Part shown: positions 26,815 through 36,414 of the stretch, piece after piece
Layout of the letters: each line of letters starts with the position of its first letter
Numbering within the stretch: the first letter of the stretch is position 1
Assembly (NCBI RefSeq): GCF_900327775.1
Contig: NZ_OUMZ01000007.1
Coordinates: 793,606-857,605, forward strand
DNA length: 64,000 nt
Reading direction: 5' to 3'
Source of the DNA: Roseovarius sp. EL26
Lineage (GTDB): Bacteria; Pseudomonadota; Alphaproteobacteria; Rhodobacterales; Rhodobacteraceae
The notes under the pieces: model-generated
The model's database searches: none
Told to the model about the DNA's origin: nothing
Seen by the model: the letters and a program-made list of their open reading frames with translations, nothing else
Program-made: the position numbers and the translations under genes

Positions 26815-27300
26815 TTAAAGATGCGATATTGCAGCAAAAATCATCACGCCGACGGCTGCGAAAACCCCTGCGATTACATCATCCAACATCACTCCAAGGG
26901 CGTCACCACGTCGATCCGCCCATCCGATTGGGCCGGGTTTCCAGATGTCGAACAGGCGAAACAGGACAAAGGCGGTAATCCAACCAGGCCAGAGTGCTGT
27001 GATTGGCGCACCCATTGCTGCCGCCCCAATCGAAACCGGCAACAGGGCGATCCATTGCCCAATCAGCTCGTCGACAACAATCTCGGACGGATCATGGTCA
27101 TCTTTGCCCTTGGTTTCTTGTGCCGTGGCCCACCAACCTTTAAGGAACCCGGTGACGATAAAGATGCCCAGCAGAACTGGCCCGCCAACGACATGGATTA
27201 CCCAGGCCACAGGTAACGCGACAGCAGAACCCCAGGTGCCTGGTGCGGGGCGCAGATGGCCAACATAGCAAACGGTTGCGATCAAATGTGAAACTTTCAT
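26815..27300 (-). CDS. pgpA: phosphatidylglycerophosphatase A
   Basis: A 161-residue integral membrane protein that dephosphorylates phosphatidylglycerol phosphate in the inner membrane, the last step to phosphatidylglycerol. Typical marks are [19 protein letters not shown] near the start (the conserved GTxGS), [18 protein letters not shown] in the middle (acidic metal-binding residues), [17 protein letters not shown], and [13 protein letters not shown] near the end. The start overlaps the ispDF stop by four bases, so the two are co-translated. Confidence 0.94.
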   Translation of the reverse strand: MKVSHLIATVCYVGHLRPAPGTWGSAVALPVAWVIHVVGGPVLLGIFIVTGFLKGWWATAQETKGKDDHDPSEIVVDELIGQWIALLPVSIGAAAMGAPITALWPGWITAFVLFRLFDIWKPGPIGWADRRGDALGVMLDDVIAGVFAAVGVMIFAAISHL

Positions 27301-28436
27301 AGCGATACCAACGTTGTAACGGCTTGAGCTGCGATGCCTTCTTCACGCCCGGTAAAACCCAGACGTTCGGTTGTGGTGGCCTTAACCGAGATGCGAGAGA
27401 CATCGATGCCGATGATGTCTGATAGTTTTTGCCGCATTACATCGGCATGGGGACCAATCTTTGGGCGTTCACACATCATAGTGATATCTATATTGTTGAT
27501 TTTAAACCCTTTTACTGCAGCAAGCTGTACGGCATGTCGCAGGAAGATATGGCTTTCTGCGCCTTTCCATTGTGGGTCAGTTGGTGGGAAATGTTGCCCA
27601 ATATCGCCCTCGGCCAAAGCGCCATAAATTGCATCGGTGATCGTATGCAGGCCAACATCTGCATCGGAATGGCCTTGCAAGCCTTGCTCGTGCGGGATGG
27701 GTACACCACAAAGCATCACATGATCACCGGGGCCGAAACGGTGCACATCAAAGCCTGAACCAACGCGAATATCCATTTGATCCTTCAGTGTTTTTTTTGC
27801 GCGCAGGAAATCCTCCGCATATGTAATCTTTAAATTGCTCTCAAGCCCGTCCACAATCTCAATATCAAGACCCGCAGTGCGCGCAACCTGCACATCGTCA
27901 GCCGCTGTATCGCCTTCATAAACACGATGTGCCGCAAGTATGGCAAGATAGTCAAACGCTTGCGGGGTTTGGGCCCGGTACAGTCCTTCACGATCTTGTG
28001 TGCCGCTGACTTTACCATCAACCCCATGCCATAGTGCATCGCTGACGGGTAACGCAGGGGCAACACCAGGGCAGGCAGAAAGACGCAATTTATGTATGAT
28101 TTCAGTAATGTGTTCGGAGTTTATACAGCACCGCGCGGCATCGTGAATAAGAACCTGATCAATGGCATGTGAGGTCAATGCCTCTAACCCATTGCAGACT
28201 GATGCCGCTCGGGTGGCACCGCCTGCTACCACTGTCACATTTGGTGTAGGTGTTAGCATCTCGATGTCATCGGGGTGAAGAACCACCACTATATGTGCAA
28301 TGTCTGGTGTGTTTTCGAAGGATGCTATGGTCCAGTCTATCACACGTCGCCCAGCCAGTGCCCGCCATTGTTTTGGCAGATCGCCACCAACACGGGTTCC
28401 CCGTCCGGCAGCCACTATGATGGCAGCAGTTTTCAT
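27297..28436 (-). CDS. ispDF: bifunctional IspD/IspF enzyme of the MEP isoprenoid pathway
   Basis: A 379-residue fusion. The IspD half (about 1-220) has the nucleotidyltransferase loop [20 protein letters not shown], then [11 protein letters not shown] and [11 protein letters not shown]; it couples CTP to methylerythritol phosphate. The IspF half (about 222-379) begins with [20 protein letters not shown], including the zinc-ligand Asp and His, and has [19 protein letters not shown] (second ligand His) and [16 protein letters not shown] at the end; it forms the cyclodiphosphate. Fused ispDF is common in alphaproteobacteria. It overlaps pgpA by four bases and is divergent from dusB. Confidence 0.96.
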   Translation of the reverse strand: MKTAAIIVAAGRGTRVGGDLPKQWRALAGRRVIDWTIASFENTPDIAHIVVVLHPDDIEMLTPTPNVTVVAGGATRAASVCNGLEALTSHAIDQVLIHDAARCCINSEHITEIIHKLRLSACPGVAPALPVSDALWHGVDGKVSGTQDREGLYRAQTPQAFDYLAILAAHRVYEGDTAADDVQVARTAGLDIEIVDGLESNLKITYAEDFLRAKKTLKDQMDIRVGSGFDVHRFGPGDHVMLCGVPIPHEQGLQGHSDADVGLHTITDAIYGALAEGDIGQHFPPTDPQWKGAESHIFLRHAVQLAAVKGFKINNIDITMMCERPKIGPHADVMRQKLSDIIGIDVSRISVKATTTERLGFTGREEGIAAQAVTTLVSL

Positions 28437-28593
28437 ATCGTCTGATTACGCAACGACCTGCCAGAGTGCAATGGTTTGGTGTATGCCTAAATTTTAGGCA
28501 AAAACTGCAATTAGCGTGACGGAATGAATGTGACGGCGTTGTGAGTAAGGGGATTGAAGGCTATGAAATAATAACTGCCTAAGGATTAAGCAT

Positions 28594-29589
28594 ATGTCCG
28601 TGACATTCGCCAACAGAACGCTCGACCCTCCGGTGCTATTGGCCCCGTTGGCGGGAATCACTGATTTGCCGTTTCGCAATCTGGTATCGTCCTTTGGGGC
28701 TGGTTTAGTGGTCAGCGAGATGGTCGCCAGTCAGGAGATGGTACAGGCCAAGCCCGGCGTGCGCGAAAAGGCAGAATTGGGGTTTGGTCTTGAAAACACC
28801 GCGGTACAACTGGCAGGAAGTGATGCCTATTGGATCGCTGAGGCCGCCAAATTGGTGCAAGACAATGGCGCGCGGTTGATCGATATCAACATGGGCTGTC
28901 CGGCCAAGAAAGTCACCAGTGCCAGCGGCGCAGGGGCTAGCGGTTCGGCCCTAATGAAGGATCTTGATCACGCACTGTCCTTGATCAATGCCGTTGTTGG
29001 TGCAGTCAGTGTTCCGGTCACATTGAAAACCCGACTGGGCTGGGATGATAACCTGCTAAATGCAGCTGAATTGGCGCGCAGGGCAGAAAGTGCTGGCGCC
29101 CAAATGATTACAATACATGGACGTACCCGGTGCCAGTTTTACAAAGGCCATGCTGATTGGGCGGCTATTCGGGCCGTGAAAGACGCCGTGCGTATTCCGG
29201 TGATTGCCAATGGCGATATCGTGGATGGGCTTAGTGCCCAGCAGGCCCTGACGCAATCCGGTGCGGATGGGGTGATGATTGGTCGCGGCGCACAGGGACG
29301 GCCCTGGCAGTTGGCGCAGATCGCACATGAGTTGTTTGATGATGCCGCGCCAGTCATTCCAACAAGCGCTGCTTTGGCGGATCTGGTGTGCGGGCATTAT
29401 GAGGCGATGCTTGCCTTCTACGGGGTTGAGCTGGGCAACCGTGTCGCGCGTAAACACCTTGGCTGGTACATGGATGCTGCAGGTACCGACACAAACCTGC
29501 GCAAACCCATTTTGATCAGTCGGAACCCTGCAGAGGTGCTGCAACGCCTGCCAGAAGCTTTGGCCACAGATGTGCAGGTGGCGGCATGA
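28594..29589 (+). CDS. dusB: tRNA-dihydrouridine synthase DusB
   Basis: A 331-residue FMN enzyme that reduces uridine to dihydrouridine in tRNA D-loops, using NADPH. Motifs are PVLLAPLAGITDLPFRNLV (FMN loop), INMGCPAKKVTSASGAGASG with the catalytic Cys, TLKTRLGWDD, MITIHGRTRCQFYKG, and VIANGDIVDGLSAQQAL, followed by VMIGRGAQGRPW. It precedes ntrB with a four-base overlap, the classic dusB-ntrBC order of proteobacteria. No clear promoter box was found in the 157-base gap from the divergent ispDF. Confidence 0.96.
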   Translation: MSVTFANRTLDPPVLLAPLAGITDLPFRNLVSSFGAGLVVSEMVASQEMVQAKPGVREKAELGFGLENTAVQLAGSDAYWIAEAAKLVQDNGARLIDINMGCPAKKVTSASGAGASGSALMKDLDHALSLINAVVGAVSVPVTLKTRLGWDDNLLNAAELARRAESAGAQMITIHGRTRCQFYKGHADWAAIRAVKDAVRIPVIANGDIVDGLSAQQALTQSGADGVMIGRGAQGRPWQLAQIAHELFDDAAPVIPTSAALADLVCGHYEAMLAFYGVELGNRVARKHLGWYMDAAGTDTNLRKPILISRNPAEVLQRLPEALATDVQVAA

Positions 29590-30662
29590 ATGCACCAATC
29601 GAGGCGATCTGGTCAGCGCTACCAATGCCCGGTGTGGTATTGGATGAGCAGGATTGTATCGTGCAATTGAATCCCGCAGCTGAGGCGTTCTTAATGGCGT
29701 CAGAGCGGGCGTTAAAAGGGACCTCTGCCTGGGATAAGGTAAACGTTCGCGTACCATTCAATCGGGCTTTGGCCCGCGCACGTGAAGGATCCTCACCTCT
29801 CTATGCGCGCGATATCGAGATTCAGGTTGGACAACATGCATCGGTGCAATGCGATTTGCAGATTGCGCCGCTTGCCGATGAGGTGGGTAGATTGCTGGTT
29901 TTGATATCCCCCAAACGCAACACTGGTCACGCGGAACAAAGTAGGGTTGCACGCTCGGCTGCAAAATCGGCGATTGGCATGGCAGAAATGCTGGCACATG
30001 AGATTAAGAACCCACTGGCAGGCATTACAGGCGCGGCGCAACTGTTGGCGATGAACTTGCCCCCCGAAGATCAAGAAATGACAGAGCTGATCGTTAGCGA
30101 ATGCCGCCGGATTGTGGGGCTTTTGGATCAAGTGGATCAATTTGGTGATCTCAGTGGGCCAAATCTCAGGGCGGTCAATATTCACGATGTGCTTGACCGG
30201 GCACGGCAATCAGCTCGTGTGGGCTTTGCCAGTCATATGTTGATAAAGGAAGCGTTTGATCCATCTTTGCCACTGGTGATGGCGGACGCTGATCAATTGC
30301 TGCAGGTGCTGCTGAACCTGCTAAAAAACGCAGCTCAGGCAGCTGCAGAGGTCGGTGGCACCATTACCCTGCGCAGTTATTATGATCATGGATTGCGCCT
30401 GCACACAGGCGACAATGGGGGGCGTGCCGTTCCAGTACAGATCGAGGTCGAAGACGATGGGCCGGGCCTGCCTGAAGCCATTGCAGATGATATTTTTGAA
30501 CCGTTCATTTCTGGGCGCGAGAGTGGCACAGGGTTGGGATTGGCTTTGGCAGCCAAGATCCTTTCAGATCATGAAGGTGGAATTTCAGTCGATACGGGGC
30601 AGGGGCGAACAGTCTTTCGAATTTCTTTGCCCTTGGCCCCGAAAGAGATGAAAGAGGAATAA
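29586..30662 (+). CDS. ntrB: nitrogen regulation sensor kinase NtrB
   Basis: A 358-residue cytoplasmic kinase/phosphatase that passes nitrogen status from PII to NtrC. A PAS domain covers residues 1-110 (AIWSALPMPGVVLDEQDCIV). The dimerisation helix carries EMLAHEIKNPLAGITGAAQLL with the phospho-His near residue 138. The ATPase domain has LLNLLKNAAQAA (N box), IEVEDDGPGLPEAIADDIFE (G1/F) and SGTGLGLALAAKIL (G2). No membrane segment. It lies in the dusB-ntrB-ntrC-ntrY-ntrX series; four bases separate it from ntrC. Confidence 0.95.
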   Translation: MNAPIEAIWSALPMPGVVLDEQDCIVQLNPAAEAFLMASERALKGTSAWDKVNVRVPFNRALARAREGSSPLYARDIEIQVGQHASVQCDLQIAPLADEVGRLLVLISPKRNTGHAEQSRVARSAAKSAIGMAEMLAHEIKNPLAGITGAAQLLAMNLPPEDQEMTELIVSECRRIVGLLDQVDQFGDLSGPNLRAVNIHDVLDRARQSARVGFASHMLIKEAFDPSLPLVMADADQLLQVLLNLLKNAAQAAAEVGGTITLRSYYDHGLRLHTGDNGGRAVPVQIEVEDDGPGLPEAIADDIFEPFISGRESGTGLGLALAAKILSDHEGGISVDTGQGRTVFRISLPLAPKEMKEE

Positions 30663-30666
30663 TGCG

Positions 30667-32031
30667 ATGGATGGTACGGTATTGGTTGCGGACGATGATC
30701 GCACTATTCGCACGGTGTTGACGCAGGCGTTGACACGGGCTGGTTGCCGGGTTCATGCCACCAGTTCGCTGACTACACTGATGCGGTGGATCGCCGAAGG
30801 GCGTGGCGACGCGGTGATCTCTGATGTTGTGATGCCAGATGGTAACGGATTGGAGATGTTGCCAAAGATTGCACAGGATCGCCCGGATTTGCCGGTCATC
30901 ATTATTTCTGCTCAAAACACTATCATGACAGCAATTCGCGCGACCGAAGCCAAAGCATTTGACTACTTGCCCAAGCCGTTTGATTTGCCGGACCTTATGA
31001 AACGAGTGGCCCGCGCGCTGGCTCAGAATGCTGGTCACAGCAGGTCAGAGCCAGAAAGACCTTTTAACCCCGATCATGATCTACCTTTGATCGGAGGAAG
31101 TGCAGCGATGCAAGGCGTGTTTCGGATGGTCGCGCGCCTTGTTAAAAGCGATATGCCGGTATTTGTCACTGGTGAATCCGGTGTCGGAAAATCGCTGATC
31201 TTAAGGGCCTTGCACGACTATTCCCCCCGCGCAGGGCGGCCGTACATCTTGGCCAGTTCAGAGGACCTGAAGCGCCCTGAGCAGTTGTTGTTACGGGCAG
31301 ACGGCGGAACAATTGTGTTCGAAGAAGTTTCAGAGTTAAACGCTGACGCGCAAAGCCGCTTGGTGCGTTTGCTGGATGCCCCAAAGGATAAAGGGCCGCG
31401 TTTCGTGGCAACCAGCAAAAATGCGACGGCTGACACCGAGAACGCAGTCGGGCTGCGTGAAGATTTGTTTTATCGGTTAAGTGGTGCAGTATTGGAGCTG
31501 CCACCGCTACGGGCACGGGTCGAGGATGTTGAACCACTGACGCGGCACTTTCTGAACCGATACAGTGCAAGTCAGATCGGACCTTCGCAAATTAGTGATA
31601 CCGCCGTTGATATGTTGCGTGCACATCTCTGGCCAGGCAACGTGCGCGAGTTGGAACATTTGCTTGGGCGTGTTCGTTTGATTACCGACGGGGAAGAGAT
31701 TTCCGAATCTGATTTACAGGCCGTTATGGGTGGCGGAGCAGGTAAACCTGTGGCCACCAAGATCGCTCCACATCGGACTGAAACCTTGTCGGAATCAGTC
31801 TCGGATCATTTACAGCGATATTTCGATCTGCACGACGGAATGCTTCCACCTCCGGGGCTTTATTCAAGAGTTTTGCGTGAAATTGAGATCCCATTGATTG
31901 AGATAGCGCTGGATTCGACTGGAGGAAATCAGATCAAATGTGCTGATTTGCTTGGTATTAATCGCAATACTTTGCGCAAGAAGCTGACTGAACTCGATAT
32001 TCGCGTGACACGCCGTCGAAAGTTGATGTAA
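30667..32031 (+). CDS. ntrC: nitrogen regulator NtrC lacking the GAFTGA loop
   Basis: A 454-residue response regulator. The receiver has the acidic triplet ADDDRTIR, phospho-Asp53 in ISDVVMPDG and KPFDLP. The AAA+ domain retains Walker A (TGESGVGKS, about 163-171) and the arginine finger region (REDLFYRLSGAVLELPPLR), but the segment between them is short: after ILASSEDLKRPEQLLLR it goes straight to ADGGTIVFEEV. The 'ELFGHEKGAFTGA' loop used to touch sigma-54 is absent, and the Walker B Asp-Glu is Glu-Glu. The Fis-type helix-turn-helix at the end is intact (NQIKCADLLGINRNTLRKKL). This fits Rhodobacter capsulatus NtrC, which acts with sigma-70. The gene ends 67 bases before ntrY. Confidence 0.95.
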   Translation: MDGTVLVADDDRTIRTVLTQALTRAGCRVHATSSLTTLMRWIAEGRGDAVISDVVMPDGNGLEMLPKIAQDRPDLPVIIISAQNTIMTAIRATEAKAFDYLPKPFDLPDLMKRVARALAQNAGHSRSEPERPFNPDHDLPLIGGSAAMQGVFRMVARLVKSDMPVFVTGESGVGKSLILRALHDYSPRAGRPYILASSEDLKRPEQLLLRADGGTIVFEEVSELNADAQSRLVRLLDAPKDKGPRFVATSKNATADTENAVGLREDLFYRLSGAVLELPPLRARVEDVEPLTRHFLNRYSASQIGPSQISDTAVDMLRAHLWPGNVRELEHLLGRVRLITDGEEISESDLQAVMGGGAGKPVATKIAPHRTETLSESVSDHLQRYFDLHDGMLPPPGLYSRVLREIEIPLIEIALDSTGGNQIKCADLLGINRNTLRKKLTELDIRVTRRRKLM

Positions 32032-32128
32032 AACTGCAACAGCATCGTGGTTATCACGGACTCACTCCGCCGTAGTAGCCAGATGTAGCGACAGTTTTAT
32101 GACCCACCACAACCTGCAGGGGGATTGC

Positions 32129-34396
32129 GTGGCAACAGCGACACGTAGATTGTCTTGGGAACGCGTCAGCCGCTTGCGGAGGCTGCAGCGTGTTCAGAAT
32201 GCGGCAGCGCTTGGTTTGGTGGTTTTGGGCCCTGTTTTGGCATTGATGACCTATCTGATTCTTGGTCCTCTGGATAAAAATAGCTCTTCCAATTTACTGC
32301 GGGTCGTCCTGCTGGCCGACATGATCTATATTATCATGGTCGCGGCGCTGGTCTTGCAGCGTGTGGCGCAAATGGTGGCTGCGCGGCGCCGTCGATCTGC
32401 CGGATCACGGTTGCACCTGCGTCTGACCGGGGTGTTTGCTCTGATGGCCCTGTTGCCGACGGTGACCGTGGCGGTTTTTGCGACACTCTCAGTGAATATG
32501 GGGCTTGAGGCATGGTTTTCGGACCGGGTGGGCCGAGTGGTCAGCAGCTCGGTTGCTGCGGCGCAGGCCTATGAGAACGAACATCGGCGTGACCTGGAAA
32601 CAGATGCACGGGCGCTGGCTTCCTTGATCAAGGCGACAAAACGGGCCGTGGTGTTTTTGGATGATGGCGATATTCGTCAGGTCTTGTCACGCGGTCAGCG
32701 TGAGATTCAACGTGGCTTGCGCGAGGCCTACGTTATTGACGGTACAGGTGAAATCCGGGCACGGGGTGAACGTTCATATCTATTTGACTATGAACAGCCG
32801 ACGGCGGAACATTTCAAACAAGCCATAGACAATGGCATTGTGATCATCCCGGATTGGGAAAACAACGAATATCGCGCGTTGATGCCATTAGATACGCTGG
32901 TTGACCGCTATCTTTACGTGAGTCGAAATGTGGATGGTGATATCCTGAATCTTTTGGACGATACGCAAGAAACTGCGCGCTTTTACCAACAACGCGAAAG
33001 CGAGCGCGGGCGTGTTCTGTTTGAATTTGGCATATTGTATCTCGGTTTTGCCCTTATTCTTATTTTGGCGGCGGTCTGGCTTGGAATGTGGTTTGCGGAG
33101 CGACTGTCAAACCCTGTGGGCCGCCTGACCAGTGCAGCGCAGCGGGTTGGTGATGGCGATCTTGAAGTTAAGGTGCGCGAAGAAGAGGGTGATGATGAAA
33201 TTGCGCAGCTCAGCCGGTATTTCAACCAGATGACGCGGCAATTGAAGGGGCAGCGCGAAACGTTGCTGACCAATACCCAACAGATCGAGCGGCGGCGCCG
33301 TCTGTTCGATTCGGTTCTGGGCTCGGTGTCGTCAGGCGTTTTGGGGTTGGATGCAGGGGGTAGGGTGACCTTTGTGAACCGATCAGCGGAACGGCTTTTG
33401 GATTGGGAGGAGGGGCGACAATCGGTCGATCTGGCTGTTGCAGTGCCAGAATTCGGGGCATTGTTTGATCGCCTCAAGGATAGCCCGGGCGGTTTTGTGC
33501 AAGAAGAAATCAAAGTCAGCCGCAATGGCCGCCAGGAGAATCTGTTGGTGCGGATGTCGACTCGACGCTCTGAGGAGGGCGAAGGTGAGGGGTACGTTGT
33601 GGCTTTTGATGATGTGACTGATCTGGTCACAGCTCAGCGGATGGCAGCCTGGGGTGATGTGGCGCGCCGTATTGCGCATGAAATCAAAAACCCGCTGACA
33701 CCCATTCAGCTGTCTGCAGAACGGATCAAGCGCAAGTTTAGCCGCCAGTTGGAAGAGGACCAAGCTGAAAGCCTTGAGCAATTGACTGACGTCGTCGTGC
33801 GGCAAACCAATGATTTGCGCCGGATTGTGGATGAATTTTCAAAATTCGCCCGAATGCCAGAGCCACAGACCAAACGCGAAAGTCTGTCAAAGCTGTTGCG
33901 TGATGCGATTATGTTGCAAGAAGCGGGGCAACCTGATGTTAAGTTTACAACAGATCTGAGCGCGGATGAGATGTGGTCCGAGGTTGATTCGACAATGATC
34001 AACCAGGCACTGACAAACCTGATGAAAAACGCAGGTGAAGCGATCGAGAGTCTGCAGGAAAAAGGTGTGCCCGACGGACATAAACCGCAGATTCAAGTGG
34101 AAAGCGGGATCGAAGGAGAACAGGCCTTGATCAAGATTTCAGACAATGGCATTGGTCTACCTGAAGACCGGTCGCGCCTGTTCGAGCCCTATGTTACAAC
34201 ACGCGACAAAGGCACCGGGCTTGGATTACCGATCGTCAAAAAAATTATCGAAGAGCATGGCGGGAATCTGGCGTTGGAAGATGCGAAACCCTTCAATGAT
34301 GGTTCGCATTTTGGGGCCTGTGCTGTGGTTCGGCTACCTTTGTCGGCACTGGTGCAGTCGAGTTCAGACAATATAGAAGTTAAGAGGGTAAAATGA
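32129..34396 (+). CDS. ntrY: membrane sensor histidine kinase NtrY
   Basis: About 755 residues from GTG 32129, which follows a CAGGGGGA ribosome site; an ATG at 32099 in the same frame is possible but has no such site. There are three to four hydrophobic helices in the first 120 residues (LGLVVLGPVLALMTYLILG; LRLTGVFALMALLPTVTVAV), a large periplasmic region, a further helix near residue 310 (LYLGFALILILAAVWLGMW) and a HAMP domain. A PAS domain (VLGLDAGGRVTFVNRSAERL), the phospho-His motif RRIAHEIKNPLTPIQLS (His near 517) and a HATPase domain (DNGIGLPED; GTGLGLPIVKKI) follow. It pairs with ntrX, four-base overlap. NtrY/NtrX control nitrogen, redox and cell-envelope genes in alphaproteobacteria. 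Confidence 0.94.
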   Translation: MATATRRLSWERVSRLRRLQRVQNAAALGLVVLGPVLALMTYLILGPLDKNSSSNLLRVVLLADMIYIIMVAALVLQRVAQMVAARRRRSAGSRLHLRLTGVFALMALLPTVTVAVFATLSVNMGLEAWFSDRVGRVVSSSVAAAQAYENEHRRDLETDARALASLIKATKRAVVFLDDGDIRQVLSRGQREIQRGLREAYVIDGTGEIRARGERSYLFDYEQPTAEHFKQAIDNGIVIIPDWENNEYRALMPLDTLVDRYLYVSRNVDGDILNLLDDTQETARFYQQRESERGRVLFEFGILYLGFALILILAAVWLGMWFAERLSNPVGRLTSAAQRVGDGDLEVKVREEEGDDEIAQLSRYFNQMTRQLKGQRETLLTNTQQIERRRRLFDSVLGSVSSGVLGLDAGGRVTFVNRSAERLLDWEEGRQSVDLAVAVPEFGALFDRLKDSPGGFVQEEIKVSRNGRQENLLVRMSTRRSEEGEGEGYVVAFDDVTDLVTAQRMAAWGDVARRIAHEIKNPLTPIQLSAERIKRKFSRQLEEDQAESLEQLTDVVVRQTNDLRRIVDEFSKFARMPEPQTKRESLSKLLRDAIMLQEAGQPDVKFTTDLSADEMWSEVDSTMINQALTNLMKNAGEAIESLQEKGVPDGHKPQIQVESGIEGEQALIKISDNGIGLPEDRSRLFEPYVTTRDKGTGLGLPIVKKIIEEHGGNLALEDAKPFNDGSHFGACAVVRLPLSALVQSSSDNIEVKRVK

Positions 34397-35784
34397 GCGA
34401 TATTCTGGTTGTCGATGACGAAAGAGATATTCGGGAACTGATTTCGGATATTTTGCAGGACGAAGGCTATGGCACACGCCTAGCTGCGAATGCGGATGAA
34501 TGCATGGCGTCCATCGGTGATAAAACCCCGGCTATGATGGTGTTGGATATCTGGTTGAAAGACAGCCATATGGACGGCATCGATATCCTCAAGGCAGTAA
34601 AAAAGGACTATCCTGAGGTGCCGGTTGTGATCATCTCTGGTCACGGCAATATCGAGATTGCAGTCGCAGCAATCAAACAGGGTGCCTATGATTTTATCGA
34701 AAAGCCCTTCAATATAGATCAATTGATGGTGGTGATCCGACGCGGTATGGAAACCAGCCGTCTGCGACGCGAAAATCTGGAACTTAAACGGCGCGATACT
34801 GGGCCGAGTGAAATGCTGGGAGATTCCGCAACGTTCAAAGCCCTGATCAGCCAGCTGGAAAAGGTCACCAATTCAAATGGCCGAGTGATGCTAACGGGGC
34901 CCGCCGGATCGGGCAAGGAGTTGGCAGCACGCTTCGTTCATACCAATTCAAACCGTGCTAGCGCGCCTTTTGTTAGTGTCGGTTGTGCTTCGATAGAAAC
35001 TGAACGCATGGAGGAGGTTCTCTTTGGACGAGAAAGCACTGAGCGCGGAGTAGAGCCCGGCCTTTTGGAAGATGCCAACGGCGGCATTATCTATTTTGAT
35101 GAAGTAGCGGACATGCCGCTTGGAACACAATCTAAAATCCTGCGCGTTTTGGTGGATCAAACTTTTGTTCGAGTTGGTGGCAGCGACAAAGTTCAGGTTG
35201 ATTTGCGGGTCATTTCCTCGACCAGTCGTGATCTTGAGGTTGAAATCGCCGCTGACCGTTTCCGTAGCGAGCTTTATCACCGCCTGAACGTGGTGCCAAT
35301 TTCGGTTCCAAGTCTAGAAGAGCGTCGGGAAGACATCCCGATGCTAACGGAACATTTCATCGAGGCGCTCAATCAAGAACAGGGCCTGCCAGTCCGAGCT
35401 CTGAGTGGCGAAGCTACGGCATTGCTGCAAACGATGGAATGGCCGGGCAACGTGCGACAGCTTCGTAATGTGATTGAACGGGTTTTGATCTTGGGGGATA
35501 CCAACGGTGAAATTGCTGCTGATGAAATCCCCGGCCAAACCGAAACTGCACCCGATGATGGTCGTGTTGTCTTGTCCGGGACTATAGCAACCATGCCCTT
35601 GCGTGAGGCGCGCGAGGCGTTCGAGCGGGAATATCTGATGACGCAAATCAATCGGTTTGGGGGCAACATTAGTCGCACGGCTGAATTTGTTGGCATGGAA
35701 CGCAGTGCTTTGCACAGAAAGTTGAAATCACTCGGCGTTGTCACTGGCGCAAAAGCGATGCGCGACGATCAGGAAGCGGAATAG
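34393..35784 (+). CDS. ntrX: response regulator NtrX, GAFTGA motif replaced
   Basis: A 463-residue NtrC-family regulator. The receiver has ILVVDDERDIRE, phospho-Asp52 in MMVLDIWLKDS and EKPFNIDQL. The AAA+ domain has Walker A (LTGPAGSGKELAA), Walker B (GGIIYFDEVADMP) and the sensor region RFRSELYHRLNVVPI. The loop that normally reads GAFTGA is instead RESTERGVEPGLLE, so direct work with sigma-54 is unlikely. The C-terminal Fis-type helix-turn-helix is NISRTAEFVGMERSALHRKL. It overlaps ntrY by four bases and ends the series. NtrX of this type is common in alphaproteobacteria and acts as a DNA-binding regulator. Confidence 0.94.
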   Translation: MSDILVVDDERDIRELISDILQDEGYGTRLAANADECMASIGDKTPAMMVLDIWLKDSHMDGIDILKAVKKDYPEVPVVIISGHGNIEIAVAAIKQGAYDFIEKPFNIDQLMVVIRRGMETSRLRRENLELKRRDTGPSEMLGDSATFKALISQLEKVTNSNGRVMLTGPAGSGKELAARFVHTNSNRASAPFVSVGCASIETERMEEVLFGRESTERGVEPGLLEDANGGIIYFDEVADMPLGTQSKILRVLVDQTFVRVGGSDKVQVDLRVISSTSRDLEVEIAADRFRSELYHRLNVVPISVPSLEERREDIPMLTEHFIEALNQEQGLPVRALSGEATALLQTMEWPGNVRQLRNVIERVLILGDTNGEIAADEIPGQTETAPDDGRVVLSGTIATMPLREAREAFEREYLMTQINRFGGNISRTAEFVGMERSALHRKLKSLGVVTGAKAMRDDQEAE

Positions 35785-35846
35785 CGCAAGGATGTTCATT
35801 GCTTACGATTGACATAGCAAGGCGACAAACCTGAGATATTTATTTG

Positions 35847-36308
35847 CTATGGCGTAATAATCCGCCATTGTCCGGATTTCGCCTTTACGGCACAACTTTG
35901 TTCCGTAATCGTCGGCATTGGTGTGTTGATCGGTATCTTGCGGCCGCGTGTGATGTCTTCTTCGCATCGGGGCAAGCTAATCTGGCTATATCCATTTGAG
36001 GCCATACATTGATCTACCGCTTTGGCTCGTAGGCTGGCAGCGGCATCATATTGCTCCCACCTCCCGGGAGAGACAAGAATTTGCCGATTATAGCAATGGG
36101 TTCCGTTGCAAACCGGTCGGTAGCTATAAACCGGCGGGATGTAGCGCGTGTGGATTTGGGGCGGCACGTCACGCATGGCTTGTTGTTCGCACGCTCCGCG
36201 ATCGCGATCAGTACTAATCGCCGTCGAACCTTGCTTGTAAAAAATGTTGGGTGGGGCGCAGCTGGCCAAGATCATAACCGATGTCAGAATGAAAATTCGT
36301 GGCGACAT
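35847..36308 (-). CDS. putative lipoprotein of unknown function
   Basis: A 153-residue protein. ATG 36308 is seven bases after an AGGAGGG ribosome site; a longer frame to 36428 would run into the trkA promoter. The start SPRIFILTSVMILASCAPPN has a lipobox (LASC) with the acylated Cys near residue 17. The mature protein is rich in Arg, Tyr and Pro (PPVYSYRPVCNGTHCYNRQI), with several cysteines, and no domain I know. It lies convergent with ntrX and divergent from trkA. Probably anchored to the outer or inner membrane, facing the periplasm. Confidence 0.75.
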   Translation of the reverse strand: MSPRIFILTSVMILASCAPPNIFYKQGSTAISTDRDRGACEQQAMRDVPPQIHTRYIPPVYSYRPVCNGTHCYNRQILVSPGRWEQYDAAASLRAKAVDQCMASNGYSQISLPRCEEDITRGRKIPINTPMPTITEQSCAVKAKSGQWRIITP

Positions 36309-36414
36309 AGGTAAGCCCTCCTGCTGACGGGGTAATTCGCTAATGGGACAAAGCGATTGACCATCGATACCCCATCTGTCATGCAACATATTCACGTAGG
36401 ATAAGGCAAGCACA

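Noticed and set aside
29056..29757. 233-codon minus-strand frame over dusB and ntrB
   Set aside because: It is a shadow of two certain genes, with no family pattern.
32983..33630. 215-codon minus-strand frame inside ntrY
   Set aside because: Ser/Arg/Pro-rich composition as expected from reading ntrY backwards.
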